Positions 49,992-59,895 of a DNA stretch of 64,000 nucleotides are shown here, piece after piece. The position numbers and the translations under genes were made by a program. Numbering within the stretch: the first letter of the stretch is position 1; each line of letters opens with the position of its first letter. The DNA lies in assembly GCF_013003965.1 (NCBI RefSeq), contig NZ_CP053069.1, forward strand, positions 2,449,419 through 2,513,418. Direction: 5' to 3'. Source of the DNA: Usitatibacter rugosus (lineage in GTDB: Bacteria; Pseudomonadota; Gammaproteobacteria; Burkholderiales; Usitatibacteraceae). A model generated the notes under the pieces. That model did not search any database, was not told where the DNA came from, and saw only the letters and a list, made by a program, of their open reading frames with translations.

Positions 49992-50639
49992 ATGACGGAG
50001 ACCGGCGGAAAATCCTTGGCGCGCATCCGCGTGATGGTCGTCGACGACCACCCGCTGCTGAGGGACGGCATCGTCGCCGTCGTCGCGCAGGAAGCGGACA
50101 TGGAAATCGTGGCGCAGGCCGGTAACGGCCGCGAGGCGATCGAGCGCTATCGCGAGCACGCGCCGGACGTGGCGGTGCTCGACGTACGCATGCCCGACAT
50201 CGACGGCGTCGAGGCGTGCGCGACCATCCGTGCCGAGGCGCCCGAAGCCCGCATCGTGATGCTGACCACCTATCCGGGCGACGTGCAGATGGTCCGCGCC
50301 CTGAAGGCCGGAGCGAGTGGCTATCTGCTGAAGAGCATGGTGCGTACCGAGTTGCTCGACGCCATTCGCGCGGTCCATGCGGGACGCCGTTACCTGCCGG
50401 CCGAGGTGTCGCGCGAGCTCGCGGCCCACCGGGTCGATGAGCTGCTGACGGCACGGGAGCTCGCTGTGCTGCGCCAGGTCGCGGCCGGCAACTCGAACCG
50501 CGACGCGGCCAATGCGCTGTTCGTCTCGGAAGACACGATCAAGGCGCACATGAAGAATATTTCCAGCAAGCTGGCCGCGAAGGACCGCACCCACGCGGTC
50601 ACGATCGCGATCCAGCGCGGCATCCTCGACGTGACCTAA
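49992..50639 (+). CDS. NarL/FixJ-family response regulator
   Basis: A 215-residue regulator. The receiver domain shows VVDDHPLLRDGIV, phosphoacceptor D64 (VAVLDVRMPDIDG) and K114 (GYLLKSM). The LuxR-type helix-turn-helix is at about 150-212 (LTARELAVLRQVAAGNSNRD, ALFVSEDTIKAHMKNISSKL). ATG 49992 has AGGGAAAG upstream; ATG 49971 is possible. Sandwiched between kinases at 49189 and 50651, it is probably phosphorylated by one or more of the three NarL-type kinases here. Confidence 0.92.
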   Translation: MTETGGKSLARIRVMVVDDHPLLRDGIVAVVAQEADMEIVAQAGNGREAIERYREHAPDVAVLDVRMPDIDGVEACATIRAEAPEARIVMLTTYPGDVQMVRALKAGASGYLLKSMVRTELLDAIRAVHAGRRYLPAEVSRELAAHRVDELLTARELAVLRQVAAGNSNRDAANALFVSEDTIKAHMKNISSKLAAKDRTHAVTIAIQRGILDVT

Positions 50640-50650
50640 GGGAGTTCGTG

Positions 50651-53626
50651 GTGATCCGATTGCTGCTCCTCGCGGTGATGTTGCTGCCGCTTGCCTCCGT
50701 GGGCGCCGATATCCCACGCTCCCTGTCGCAGTACACCCACCAGCGCTGGACGGACGAGAACGGCATTCCGGGTCCCACCTTCAACCTGGTCCAAGGCAAG
50801 GATGGCTACCTCTGGGTCGGCGCGGGCGAAGGCGCCCTCTACCGGTTCGATGGGGTGCGCTTCGAGAAAATCGAGCTGGAGGGAGTCACCGGGCGCCAAG
50901 GCTCGATAGAGGGGTTGGTGGCCGCGGCGAACGGCGACGTGTGGACGTGGTTCGTGCTCTCGCAGACGTTCGCGGTCTATCGCAGTGGCGCGCTACGCGC
51001 GATCGAGGCTCCCAAGGTGAGCGACGTCACCGAGCTGGCGGAGACACGCGACGGGGCGATCTGGGCGCGGCGAACGGGCAAGGGTACGGGACTCCTGCGG
51101 TACGCGAAGGGCGAATGGCGGAAGTTCGGCCCCGCGGATGGCCTGCCGGACGACTACTCGCGCAGCATGCTCGTGGCGGCCGACGGCGCGCTGTGGGTTT
51201 CCTACTTTCACTCCGTCTCGCGCCTCGCACCGGGTGCCGACCGGTTCGAAAAGGCGTTCGACACGCAGGGCGAGAACGGCCGCATCTCGCAGGATCCCTC
51301 CGGACGCATCTGGATATCGGGCAAGCGCGGCAGCTATCCGCTCACCGGGCCGGGAGCGCAGGGCGCGGCACCGCCGGTCCGATTCCCCTACCCCACGGCC
51401 AACCCGCCCGTGCCCGGCCGGCCCATGTTCGATCGCGATGGGCACCTGTGGCTCGCGTTGCCGTTCGGCGGTGGCCTGCAGCGCGTCACCGCCCCCGATC
51501 CCGCCGGAGGCAACTCCGCGGAGGAAGCCGCATCGCGGGTGGAGACCTTCGGCGTACGCGACGGCCTCACCGCTGCCGTTACCACGCAATTGCTGGAGGA
51601 CCGCGAGGGCAACATCTGGGTCGTCACGGAAAAGGGCCTCGACAAGTTTCGCGCCGCGACGGTGCGGGTCGAGCCCATGCTCACGAAGCCGACGCCTTTC
51701 GGCGACGCACTGATGGCATCGTCGGATGGCAGCGTCTACATCGGCGAGTCGGACGCGGTGTACCGCGTCGCGCCCGGTGGCCAGCCCCAGGTGATCCTCA
51801 AGAGCACGTCAACCCCCTCGGCGATCTGCGAGGGTCCGGACGGTGCGGCGTGGATCATGAGCTCCGAGCCCATCGTCGTCTGGAAGGGCGATCGCATCGT
51901 CGGACGCGTGCCGAAGGCGCCCGCCGAGGCGGTCATCCAGGATTGCGCCTTCGACAGGCACGGGGACCTGTGGGTGACCGCGAAGGCGAGTGGCATGTTC
52001 CGCTATCGCGACAAGCGCTGGGAGCCGATGTTCGGCCCCGTCGATCGCGAAAACTATTTTCCCTCGGGCATGACCCGCGACTCTCGACAACGGCTCGTGC
52101 TGCAGTGGGGTCCGAAGACCCTGAGCTGGATCGACCACCCGGAGCGCACGTCGGCAAAGTTGGGGGATGCACCGGAGAACCTGATCACCGTTTACGGTTC
52201 ACCCCGCGGGCACGTCCTCTCGGGCAGCTCGCGGGCCTTCCGGCAGTTTCGCGACGGCCGCGTCGAAACGATCACCGAGGCCCAGGGCCTGCACTACCGG
52301 GGCGTGAAGGGAATCGCGGAAACGTCCGGGGGCGACACCTGGACGGTCAACGAGAACTTCATCGCGCGCACGCGTACCGCGGATCTCGATCGCGCATTCG
52401 CGGAGCCCGCTTTCCAGCCCGCCGTGGTGAAGCTCAGCTACGACGACGGGTTGCCGGGGCGAATCTACGCCCGGGCCGCACGCGCCATGGTCCGCGGCGG
52501 CGACGGCCGGCTGTGGATCAGCACGCTTCTCGGGACGGTCTGGATGGATCCCGAGCGCATCATTCGCAACGCGCTCATGCCGCCCGTCGTGATCACCTCG
52601 TTGATCGTCGACGGCAAGCTTCACCGCGACCCTGGGTCGCTAACGCTGCCGGCAGCGCCTTCCAACGTCGAGATCAACTACGCCGGGCTCTCGTACGCGA
52701 ATCCGAAGCGCGTGGAGTTCCGCTATCGCCTCGAAGGCTACGACAAGGACTGGGTCGATCCCGGCACGCGGCGCCAGGCGTTCTACACGAACCTTGCACC
52801 GGGAACCTATCGCTTCCGCGTGAAGGCCGCGAACAACGAGGGCGTGTGGAACGAAACGGGCGCGGCGCTCGATTTCGAGATTCCGCCGACGTTCGTCCAG
52901 TCGAGGACATTTCTGGCCCTCTGCATCGCGCTTGGCGTGTTGCTCCTTTGGGCGATCTATCGCCTGCGCGTGGCGCAGGTCACCGCGCGGATCCGCAGCC
53001 GCCTCGAGGCGCAAACCATCGAGCGCGAGCGCATCGCGCGCGAGCTGCACGACACGCTGCTGCAGAGCACGCAGGGACTGATCCTCCACATCCAGGCCGC
53101 CGCAACGAACATGGCCCCCGGCGAGGCGCCCCGCAAACAACTCGAGGCCGCGCTCGAGCACGCCAATGACGTCGTCGCGGAGGGACGCAACCGCGTGCTC
53201 GACCTGCGGATCGCCGGCGGCCAGGGTGACGTGCGAACGGTCCTCCAGGAGATCGCGGATGCCACGCCGTTCGACCCCCGGATCCCGGTCCATATCAAAG
53301 TAGAGGGCAAGGTACGCCCGGTGCATCCGCTCGTACTGGCCGAGGTCAAGCAGATCGCGAGCGAGGCGTTGTTCAATATCGCGCGCCACGCGCGGGCGAA
53401 GTCGGTCAAGGTGACTCTCACCTTTGCCCTTCGAGAGCTCCGCATCCGAATCCACGACGACGGCATCGGCATCGCCGAAGAGCTGCTCGCGGCGGGAAGC
53501 AAGCCGGGACACTTCGGACTTCCCGGCATGCGTGAGCGCGCGCAGAACATCGGCGGCACGCTCGCCGTCGAGAGCCGCCCGGGTGCAGGCACGGACGTGA
53601 CGCTCATCCTGCCGGCGAGCGACTGA
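50651..53626 (+). CDS. Propeller-type sensor histidine kinase (Reg_prop/Y_Y_Y/HisKA_3), copy 1
   Basis: A 991-residue kinase. A signal peptide (VIRLLLLAVMLLPLASVGAD) precedes periplasmic two-component-regulator propeller repeats (residues about 25-640), with recurrent motifs such as DGYLWVGAGEGALYRFDG, DGALWVSYF, DGHLWLALPFGG, EGNIWVVTEKGLDKF and DGRLWISTLLGTVWMD. A Y_Y_Y domain follows (VEFRYRLEGYDKDWVDPGTR), then one membrane helix, HisKA_3 with H800 (RIARELHDTLLQSTQGLILH) and HATPase. This layout recalls hybrid sensors of carbohydrate breakdown products. GTG 50651 is 6 bases after GGGAG. The next gene is a paralogue. Confidence 0.92.
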   Translation: MIRLLLLAVMLLPLASVGADIPRSLSQYTHQRWTDENGIPGPTFNLVQGKDGYLWVGAGEGALYRFDGVRFEKIELEGVTGRQGSIEGLVAAANGDVWTWFVLSQTFAVYRSGALRAIEAPKVSDVTELAETRDGAIWARRTGKGTGLLRYAKGEWRKFGPADGLPDDYSRSMLVAADGALWVSYFHSVSRLAPGADRFEKAFDTQGENGRISQDPSGRIWISGKRGSYPLTGPGAQGAAPPVRFPYPTANPPVPGRPMFDRDGHLWLALPFGGGLQRVTAPDPAGGNSAEEAASRVETFGVRDGLTAAVTTQLLEDREGNIWVVTEKGLDKFRAATVRVEPMLTKPTPFGDALMASSDGSVYIGESDAVYRVAPGGQPQVILKSTSTPSAICEGPDGAAWIMSSEPIVVWKGDRIVGRVPKAPAEAVIQDCAFDRHGDLWVTAKASGMFRYRDKRWEPMFGPVDRENYFPSGMTRDSRQRLVLQWGPKTLSWIDHPERTSAKLGDAPENLITVYGSPRGHVLSGSSRAFRQFRDGRVETITEAQGLHYRGVKGIAETSGGDTWTVNENFIARTRTADLDRAFAEPAFQPAVVKLSYDDGLPGRIYARAARAMVRGGDGRLWISTLLGTVWMDPERIIRNALMPPVVITSLIVDGKLHRDPGSLTLPAAPSNVEINYAGLSYANPKRVEFRYRLEGYDKDWVDPGTRRQAFYTNLAPGTYRFRVKAANNEGVWNETGAALDFEIPPTFVQSRTFLALCIALGVLLLWAIYRLRVAQVTARIRSRLEAQTIERERIARELHDTLLQSTQGLILHIQAAATNMAPGEAPRKQLEAALEHANDVVAEGRNRVLDLRIAGGQGDVRTVLQEIADATPFDPRIPVHIKVEGKVRPVHPLVLAEVKQIASEALFNIARHARAKSVKVTLTFALRELRIRIHDDGIGIAEELLAAGSKPGHFGLPGMRERAQNIGGTLAVESRPGAGTDVTLILPASD

Positions 53627-53642
53627 GCTTGAAGGGCGCGCG

Positions 53643-56603
53643 GTGATCCGGTCGCTTCTCCTTGCAGGCTATGCCCTGCTCTGCGCCATGCCGGTATGGC
53701 CCATCGAGGCGGATCGAACGCTCGTCCAGCTTCACCACGAGGCATGGGGCGTCCATGACGGCGCCCCGACGGCCGTCAACATGATGGCCCAGACGGACGA
53801 TGGCTTCCTGTGGTTCGCGACGGCGACCGGCGTCGTGCGCTTCGACGGCGTGCGGTTCGAAAGCTACGGTGCCCGGGGTGCGAGCCTTCCGCGAAATCCG
53901 GCGCACTCGATCCTCGCGCTTCCCAGCAACGGTCTCCTGGTCGGATGGTTCTGGGGCGGCGCGAGCCTGGTGCGCAATGGCGACGTCACGCATTGGAGCG
54001 AGAAGGACGGATATCCGCCGGGAACCACGTACCAGTTCCTGAGGGACAGCGATGGGGGCCTCTGGGCAGCAACGAGCACTGCGCTCGCCCGGTTCGACGG
54101 CAAGCGATGGCAGCGGGTCGGCGCCGAGATGAATTTCGCGGGACTTCATGCCTACGCATTGTTCCTCGATCGGGATGGAACCGTCGGGGCACTGACCGAA
54201 ACGACGCTCATGCTCCTTCCCAGGGGAGCGGCGGCATTCCGCGAAACGGGAGGCACCCATAGCTCGGGCGCGCCGATGGCCCGGGCTAGGGACGACAAGT
54301 ACTACTTCAGTCTCGGGACTTCGATCCGGTCGTTCACAAATCTCGCCCACTACGATCGCCCGGACAATCCGGTGCTGCTCGCAGGCCTGCCGGACAGCGA
54401 TTACCGGCACCTGCTCCTCGATCGCGACGGCGGCCTCTGGTTCAGCACGAACACCGGCATCGCCCGGGTCCCGCAACCCGGCGGCAAGGACCCCCGTGTC
54501 GAGTATCACGAGACCCTGGGGGGCCTCGAGCACGACTACAGCGCCCTGCTCGAGGATCGGGATGGAAGCATTTGGGTGGCCAACGGACAAGGCATCGAGC
54601 GCTTTCGATCGGGCGCGATCGTGCCGCCGACGGGGCTGATGGCCACGCGATGGCCCGCGATGATCCCCGACACGAGCGGCGGCCTCTGGTTTGCCGGGTG
54701 GAAGAGTACCCTCAGGCACGTCGCTGCCGACGGCACCGCGCGAACCGTGAAGAGCCTGCGCGGCAGCAGCGCTTACGTGGAGCCCGGGGGCGCGATGTGG
54801 TTTGCCTCCGGCGAAATCACAGGGATTGCCCCGGAGCTGCTGCGATACGAAGGCGGCCGCTTCGAGACGATCGCGCTGCCCGGGGAGCTCGGCCTTGGAG
54901 TCGACCTCCAGGCGATTGTCGTCGACGCGGACGGAGGCCTGTGGATTTCGGTGGTTCGCCGGGGTGTCTTCCGCCGGGAGGGCACGACATGGTCCCGCGT
55001 CGCCGGCCTCCCCGACGGGGGAAGGCGCACGGCCGTCGTCATGGCCGCGGACGCTTCGGGCAACGTGTGGCTCGGCTACCGCGAGGGTCAGGTCGCGCAA
55101 TACGCGCGCGGCAAGGTACGGATCTACGGCTCCGCGGACGGCGTCGACCTCGGAGTCGTGAGCGCGATCCATGAAGGCGACGGGCGCTTGTGGATCGGCG
55201 GCGATCGCGGCGTCGCGACATTCGATCGGGACACGTTTCGCACGATCGCGACCGCCGCGCCGGACGCCGTGGCCGGCATCACCGGCATCGTCGAGACGCG
55301 CGGGGGTGACCTGTGGTTGCACGGAGTGGGTGGCGTAGCGCGGATGCGCGCGGCGGAAGTCCAAAGGGCGCTGAAGGATCCGGCCCACCGCCCTGAAGTT
55401 CGTGTCTTCAGCGAGCAAGACGGATTGCGAGGAAACCGCGCCCTCGTGCGTCCGTTGCCGACCCTGGTCAAGGGAAGCGATGAGCGCCTGTGGATTGCCA
55501 CGACCCGGGGAGTCTTTTCGCTGGACCCGCGAAGGCTTGTCGGCGACGATGTGCCGCCGACCGTCGTCATCAACTCCGCTGTGGCGGCCGGCGATCGCTT
55601 CGTCGCTCCTGCGAGCCTCGAGCTGCCGGCTGGTACGACCAGCCTGGAGTTCGACTACACCGTGCCCAACTCCGCCGCGCCGCGCCGCGTTCGGTTCCGC
55701 CACCGGCTCGTAGGTCTCGATGACGATTGGCGCGAGGCCGGTCCCCGCAGGCAGGCCTTCTATACGAACCTCGGCCCGGGAAGCTACCGATTCCAGGTCA
55801 CGGCCGCCAGCGAGGACGGGCTTTGGAGCGAGCCCGGCGCTTCGGTGGCCTTTGATATCGCGCCCGCCTGGTACCAGACGCGCTTGTTCGCCGTGCTGTG
55901 CGTCGCGACGGGTCTCTTCCTGCTCTGGCTGCTCTATCGCCTGCGGATGGCGCAAGTCGCGGCCCGCATCCGCAGCCGCCTCGAGGCGCAGCTGATCGAG
56001 CGCGAGCGGATCGCCCGCGAGCTCCACGACACGCTGCTGCAAAGCACGCAGGGCTTGATCCTCCACATCCAATCCGCGGCAACGAAGATGGCGCCCGGCG
56101 AAGCGCCGCGCGAGCAGCTCGAGGCCGCGCTGGAGCACGCCAATGACGTGGTCGCCGAGGGACGCAACCGCGTGCTCGACCTGCGGATTGCGGGCGGCCA
56201 GGGCGACGTGCGAACGATCCTCCAGGAGATCGCGGCGGCCACGCCCTTCGATCCCCGGATCCCGGTCCATATCAACGTGCAGGGCAAGGTACGCACGGTG
56301 CATCCGCTCGTACTGGCCGAGATCAAGCAGATCGCGAGCGAGGCGTTGTTCAACATCGCACGTCACGCCCAGGCGAGGTCGGTCGAGGTGACCGTCACCT
56401 TTGCCCTTCGAGAGCTCCGCATCCGCATCCACGACGACGGCATCGGCATCGCCGAAGAGCTGCTCTCGGCGGGAAGCAAGCCGGGACACTTCGGCCTTTC
56501 CGGAATGCGTGAGCGTGCGCAGAACATCGGCGGGACGTTTTCGATCGAGAGCCGCCCGGGAAAAGGCACCGACGTCATGCTGACGCTACCGGCCACCGAC
56601 TGA
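53643..56603 (+). CDS. Propeller-type sensor histidine kinase, copy 2
   Basis: A 986-residue paralogue of the preceding kinase, with the same order: signal peptide (VIRSLLLAGYALLCAMPVWP), propeller repeats (DDGFLWFATATGVVRFDGVR, DGGLWAATST, DGSIWVANGQGIERF, DERLWIATTRGVFSLDP), Y_Y_Y (VRFRHRLVGLDDDWREAGPR), membrane helix, HisKA_3 with H795, and HATPase. The sensor half is clearly diverged from copy 1. The kinase half is almost the same in DNA as well as protein, so cross-talk to the same regulator is likely. It begins 16 bp after copy 1. Confidence 0.92.
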   Translation: MIRSLLLAGYALLCAMPVWPIEADRTLVQLHHEAWGVHDGAPTAVNMMAQTDDGFLWFATATGVVRFDGVRFESYGARGASLPRNPAHSILALPSNGLLVGWFWGGASLVRNGDVTHWSEKDGYPPGTTYQFLRDSDGGLWAATSTALARFDGKRWQRVGAEMNFAGLHAYALFLDRDGTVGALTETTLMLLPRGAAAFRETGGTHSSGAPMARARDDKYYFSLGTSIRSFTNLAHYDRPDNPVLLAGLPDSDYRHLLLDRDGGLWFSTNTGIARVPQPGGKDPRVEYHETLGGLEHDYSALLEDRDGSIWVANGQGIERFRSGAIVPPTGLMATRWPAMIPDTSGGLWFAGWKSTLRHVAADGTARTVKSLRGSSAYVEPGGAMWFASGEITGIAPELLRYEGGRFETIALPGELGLGVDLQAIVVDADGGLWISVVRRGVFRREGTTWSRVAGLPDGGRRTAVVMAADASGNVWLGYREGQVAQYARGKVRIYGSADGVDLGVVSAIHEGDGRLWIGGDRGVATFDRDTFRTIATAAPDAVAGITGIVETRGGDLWLHGVGGVARMRAAEVQRALKDPAHRPEVRVFSEQDGLRGNRALVRPLPTLVKGSDERLWIATTRGVFSLDPRRLVGDDVPPTVVINSAVAAGDRFVAPASLELPAGTTSLEFDYTVPNSAAPRRVRFRHRLVGLDDDWREAGPRRQAFYTNLGPGSYRFQVTAASEDGLWSEPGASVAFDIAPAWYQTRLFAVLCVATGLFLLWLLYRLRMAQVAARIRSRLEAQLIERERIARELHDTLLQSTQGLILHIQSAATKMAPGEAPREQLEAALEHANDVVAEGRNRVLDLRIAGGQGDVRTILQEIAAATPFDPRIPVHINVQGKVRTVHPLVLAEIKQIASEALFNIARHAQARSVEVTVTFALRELRIRIHDDGIGIAEELLSAGSKPGHFGLSGMRERAQNIGGTFSIESRPGKGTDVMLTLPATD

Positions 56604-56621
56604 ACGCGAACCCGGTGAGCC

Positions 56622-56651
56622 GGGCGCGACGGCGAAATCACCATCGCGCCC
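56622..56651. terminator. Terminator-like hairpin between convergent genes
   Basis: GGGCGCGA (56622-56629) pairs with TCGCGCCC (56644-56651) around a 14-nt loop. It lies between the second propeller kinase and the convergent hydrolase gene. There is no T tract, so it may be a factor-dependent or bidirectional end. Confidence 0.45.
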
Positions 56652-56657
56652 AAGCCG

Positions 56658-57641
56658 TCAGGCCGCTTTCTTCGCAGCGTCCACGCTCCCCGTCTTCACG
56701 AACGCGAGCAGGTCCGCATTGATCACGTCGGCGTGCGTCGTGCACATGCCGTGCGGGAACTTCTCGTAGACCTTCAGCGCGCCGTTCTTCAGCAGCTTCA
56801 CCGACAGCAACGCGGCGTTGGCGATCGGCACGATCTGGTCGTCATCGCCGTGCAGGACGAGCGTCGGCACGGTGATGGCTTTCAGGTCCTCGGTGAAGTC
56901 CGTTTCGGAAAAGGCCTTGATGCCGAGGTAATGCGCATTCGCTCCGCCCATCATCCCCTGGCGCCACCAGTTCTGGATCACGCCCTGGGACACCTTCGCG
57001 CCGGGCCGGTTGAACCCGTAGAAAGGACCGCTGGCGAAATCGAGGTAGAACTGCGCGCGGCTCGCCGCGAGCTCCTTGCGCAAGCCGTCGAGGACTTCGA
57101 TCGGCAGGCCGCCCGGGGTGGCGGCGGTCTTGAGCATGAGCGGCGGTACCGCGCTGATCAGCACCAGCTTCGCGACGCGGCCCTGCTTCTGGCCATGCTG
57201 GGCCACGTATCGCGTTGCTTCGCCGCCGCCGGTGGAGTGGCCGATGTGGATGGCGTTCTTGAGGTCCAGGTGCTCCACCACCGCGGCGACATCGGCGGCG
57301 TAGTGGTCCATGTCATGGCCCGTGGCGACCTGGCTCGAACGGCCGTGGCCGCGCCGGTCGTGGGCGATGACGCGAAAGCCGTTCACGGCGAAGAACATCA
57401 TCTGCGTGTCCCAGTCGTCCGCGCTCAGCGGCCAGCCGTGATGGAAGACGATGGGCTGCCCGTTCCTGGGGCCCCAGTCCTTGAAGAAAATCTGTACTCC
57501 GTCCTTGGTGGTGATGGTGTTCATGTGTTGGGCTCCTTGCTTCGATTGAGCGGCGGTCGCCGCCAGGGGAAGGCCGATTCCGGCCACTGCGGCTGCGCCG
57601 CTGATCAGCACCTTGCGGCGCATTTCATCGATTTCGGGCAT
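56658..57641 (-). CDS. Alpha/beta hydrolase, non-heme haloperoxidase-like, Tat-type signal
   Basis: A 327-residue alpha/beta hydrolase of the chloroperoxidase/arylesterase group: [33 protein letters not shown], nucleophile elbow [11 protein letters not shown], acid in [12 protein letters not shown] and the late histidine in [10 protein letters not shown]. The N-terminus ([20 protein letters not shown]) carries twin arginines and resembles a Tat signal, implying periplasmic export of the folded protein. AGGAG precedes ATG 57641. Members hydrolyse esters or lactones, and perhydrolysis is a side activity. It lies downstream of the bestrophin-like gene with a 14-bp gap. Confidence 0.88.
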   Translation of the reverse strand: MPEIDEMRRKVLISGAAAVAGIGLPLAATAAQSKQGAQHMNTITTKDGVQIFFKDWGPRNGQPIVFHHGWPLSADDWDTQMMFFAVNGFRVIAHDRRGHGRSSQVATGHDMDHYAADVAAVVEHLDLKNAIHIGHSTGGGEATRYVAQHGQKQGRVAKLVLISAVPPLMLKTAATPGGLPIEVLDGLRKELAASRAQFYLDFASGPFYGFNRPGAKVSQGVIQNWWRQGMMGGANAHYLGIKAFSETDFTEDLKAITVPTLVLHGDDDQIVPIANAALLSVKLLKNGALKVYEKFPHGMCTTHADVINADLLAFVKTGSVDAAKKAA

Positions 57642-57655
57642 TGCGAGTCTCCTGA

Positions 57656-58663
57656 TCAAAGAACGACATCGTTCTGGGGCTTCAGCGCCGCGGGCAGGTC
57701 CGGCTCCCCGATCATCTCCAGCATGTCGATCTCGGCCTTGCGGCAAAGCTGCGAGATGGGGACGTCGTTCGATCCACCCTCGAAGGGATTCGAGGTGCCC
57801 TCCCCCACCTGGTCGAGCGAGGTGAACACCCACGAGATCACCACGCTGAACGGGATGGCGAGCCAGACCATGTGGCCCTTCATGAGGCCCTCGATGCCTT
57901 CATTCAGCCGGTCGAATTCCCGCAGCAGGCCGAGCGGCAGGAAGACGCAGAAGAGCGTCACGAACAGCGTGCTCACGGTCGCGAACTGCCGGGGATAGGG
58001 GAAGTCCTTGATTCGCTCGCTGCGGGACTGGAGCACGAAGAGCTCCTTGATCTCCCGCTGCAGGTGGATGAACTGGAGAACGACGATCTCCTGCCGCGCG
58101 AACAGGTCCTTGACGACCGCGCTCTGCAGCGCCGCCACCTGCGTCGCCCGGTTCTTTGCGGAGAGCACCCGCTTCAATTCGCCGACGGACAGGTACCTCG
58201 CGAGCTCATCCTCGAGGGGGACCTCGCGCTCGGGAATCGAGTAGAAACGCCGGTATTCGACGTTGTACGGCTTGTCCGTGAGCTCCCACGGACGCGGCTC
58301 GCGCATCTGGTAGCGCAGCGCCGTGAGCCAGGCCAGGTGGCGATCGAGCATCTCGCGCGCCTTGCGCGCATCGGGCACGAAGTCCCGGCTCATCGCACCC
58401 CACCCCCGGCTCGCGCTCACGATGTCGCTCCAGACCTGGCGCGCCTCCCAGGTGCGGTTGTACGTCTGGATGTTCTTGAAGCTGACGATGAAGGCGGTGG
58501 CGGTCCCGAGGACCGCGACCACGGCCCACGGGATGCCGACCCACTGGAGGCCCGCCAACTCGTACAGGACCACGACGGCGGTCGCATAGGCCGCGAGCGG
58601 GTAGATGCAATGCCGCGTCCAGAGGAGAAACTGGGGAAGCGTGTACCTGCGGCCCGCGTGCAC
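57656..58663 (-). CDS. Bestrophin-like (UPF0187) channel protein
   Basis: A 335-residue membrane protein. It has hydrophobic helices near residues 20-65 and 228-285, a long helical middle region, and the bestrophin Ca-clasp-like [20 protein letters not shown] near the C-terminus. Prokaryotic bestrophins form pentameric ion channels. AGGAAGGG precedes GTG 58663, which is 10 bp after the cupin stop, so cupin, channel and hydrolase form one minus-strand operon. Confidence 0.87.
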   Translation of the reverse strand: MHAGRRYTLPQFLLWTRHCIYPLAAYATAVVVLYELAGLQWVGIPWAVVAVLGTATAFIVSFKNIQTYNRTWEARQVWSDIVSASRGWGAMSRDFVPDARKAREMLDRHLAWLTALRYQMREPRPWELTDKPYNVEYRRFYSIPEREVPLEDELARYLSVGELKRVLSAKNRATQVAALQSAVVKDLFARQEIVVLQFIHLQREIKELFVLQSRSERIKDFPYPRQFATVSTLFVTLFCVFLPLGLLREFDRLNEGIEGLMKGHMVWLAIPFSVVISWVFTSLDQVGEGTSNPFEGGSNDVPISQLCRKAEIDMLEMIGEPDLPAALKPQNDVVL

Positions 58664-58672
58664 GACCCTTCC

Positions 58673-59089
58673 TCAGTTCTTCGTCGGGGGGAGCACCGGC
58701 GCCTTGCCGATGTCCTTCACGAGGAAGACGATCAGCGTCGCTGTCTTCGTCTTGCTCAGGTTGCGGCCCACGCGATGCTCGCCGCTCGGATCCTCGTAGA
58801 ACATGTCGCCCGGTTTCAGCACCACGGGCTTGCCTCCGGCCATCTGCATCTCGACGGAGCCGGAGAGGCAGTAGACGAACGCGTGCGCGTCGTGCCGATG
58901 CGCGGGCTCGACGAATCCCGGGGGATACACCACTTTCAGGACCAATCCTTCCTTGCCGGGCAGGTCGGGCAAGGGAAGCTGCATGAGGGGGCTCACCGCC
59001 ACGTCGCCGTCATGGGCCAGGGCGCCCTGGGCAAGTGCGATCGCCACGCCGAACGCCGTGGCCATTCTTCCGATTCGTCCGATATTCAT
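58673..59089 (-). CDS. Secreted cupin-domain protein
   Basis: A 138-residue single-domain cupin with a signal peptide (MATAFGVAIALAQGALAHDG follows MNIGRIGR). The metal-binding motif 1 is EPAHRHDAHAFVYCLSG with its His residues, and motif 2 is KPGDMFYEDPSGEHRVGRN. It probably binds a metal in the periplasm, and any enzymatic role is unknown. ATG 59089 lies just after GGGAGAGCAGG. It leads the operon with the bestrophin-like and hydrolase genes. Confidence 0.85.
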   Translation of the reverse strand: MNIGRIGRMATAFGVAIALAQGALAHDGDVAVSPLMQLPLPDLPGKEGLVLKVVYPPGFVEPAHRHDAHAFVYCLSGSVEMQMAGGKPVVLKPGDMFYEDPSGEHRVGRNLSKTKTATLIVFLVKDIGKAPVLPPTKN

Positions 59090-59215
59090 CCTGCTCTCCC
59101 GTGCTGGTCTTGCTACCAAGACGACCAGCCACAGCACGGCGTGACATCCCGTGGTCACGTACGGATCGCCGGCTGCGTCTTCCCTTCACGACAAACCCGA
59201 GAAGGAGTACGTGGA

Positions 59216-59887
59216 ATGGATACCCTCGAAGCGAAACGTCCGACTGCCGCGGCGACCCGCCTGCTGGCAGGAGTGCCTGTGCCCGACACCAAGCTCGTCA
59301 ACGCGGCCCTCGCGTATGCGCGGGAGAACTCGCAGCCCTACCTTTTCAACCACGGCGTGCGGTCCTGGCTGTTCGCGGTCCTCATCGCCGAGGCCCGGAA
59401 GACGCCGCATGACGCGGAAGTCCTCGCGGTAACCACCCTCCTCCACGACATCGGACTGGAAGAGGCCTTCGCGGGGCCGCTGCGCTTCGAGGTGGAAGGC
59501 GCGAACGCGGTGCGCGCCTTCGCCCGCAACGAAGGCATGGACGAGCGCCGTGCGCAACTCGTTTGGGATGGCGTGGCCCTCAACTCGACCCCGTCGATCG
59601 CCTTCTACAAGGAGGCCGAAGTCGCGCTCGCCACCGCGGGCATCGGCCTCGACTGGGGTGGCATCGGGTACGAGGCGCTTCCGGAGGCACGCATCGAGGC
59701 GATCGTGGAGGCATTCCCGCGACTGGAGATGAAGAAGCGATTCGCCCATGCGATCTGCGGACTCGCCAGGAGTCGCGCCGGAACGACCTACGACAACTTC
59801 GCCCGCGAGTTCGGCGAGCGATTCGTTCCGGGCTACAAGGCGCCTTCGACGGTGGACTTCTTCCTCAACTCCCCGTTCAGGGAGTAG
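59216..59887 (+). CDS. HD-domain hydrolase, cyanamide hydratase-like
   Basis: A 223-residue HD-superfamily protein. The metal-binding pattern is H (PYLFNHGVRSWLFAVL) and HD (TTLLHDIGLEEAF), with later histidine and aspartate positions less clear (VWDGVALNSTPSI). The arrangement resembles cyanamide hydratase-like HD proteins rather than nucleotidases. GAAGGAG gives the ribosome-binding site of ATG 59216; a far longer open frame upstream is spurious. It stands alone, diverging from the cupin operon and converging on cytochrome b. Confidence 0.83.
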   Translation: MDTLEAKRPTAAATRLLAGVPVPDTKLVNAALAYARENSQPYLFNHGVRSWLFAVLIAEARKTPHDAEVLAVTTLLHDIGLEEAFAGPLRFEVEGANAVRAFARNEGMDERRAQLVWDGVALNSTPSIAFYKEAEVALATAGIGLDWGGIGYEALPEARIEAIVEAFPRLEMKKRFAHAICGLARSRAGTTYDNFAREFGERFVPGYKAPSTVDFFLNSPFRE

Positions 59888-59895
59888 GCGCAAGG

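Noticed and set aside
53604-56489. 961-codon minus-strand frame opposite the second propeller kinase
   Set aside because: Low-complexity Arg/Asp/Ala composition and no motif; the sense strand has complete kinase motifs. The similar frame opposite copy 1 merely reflects the duplicated DNA.
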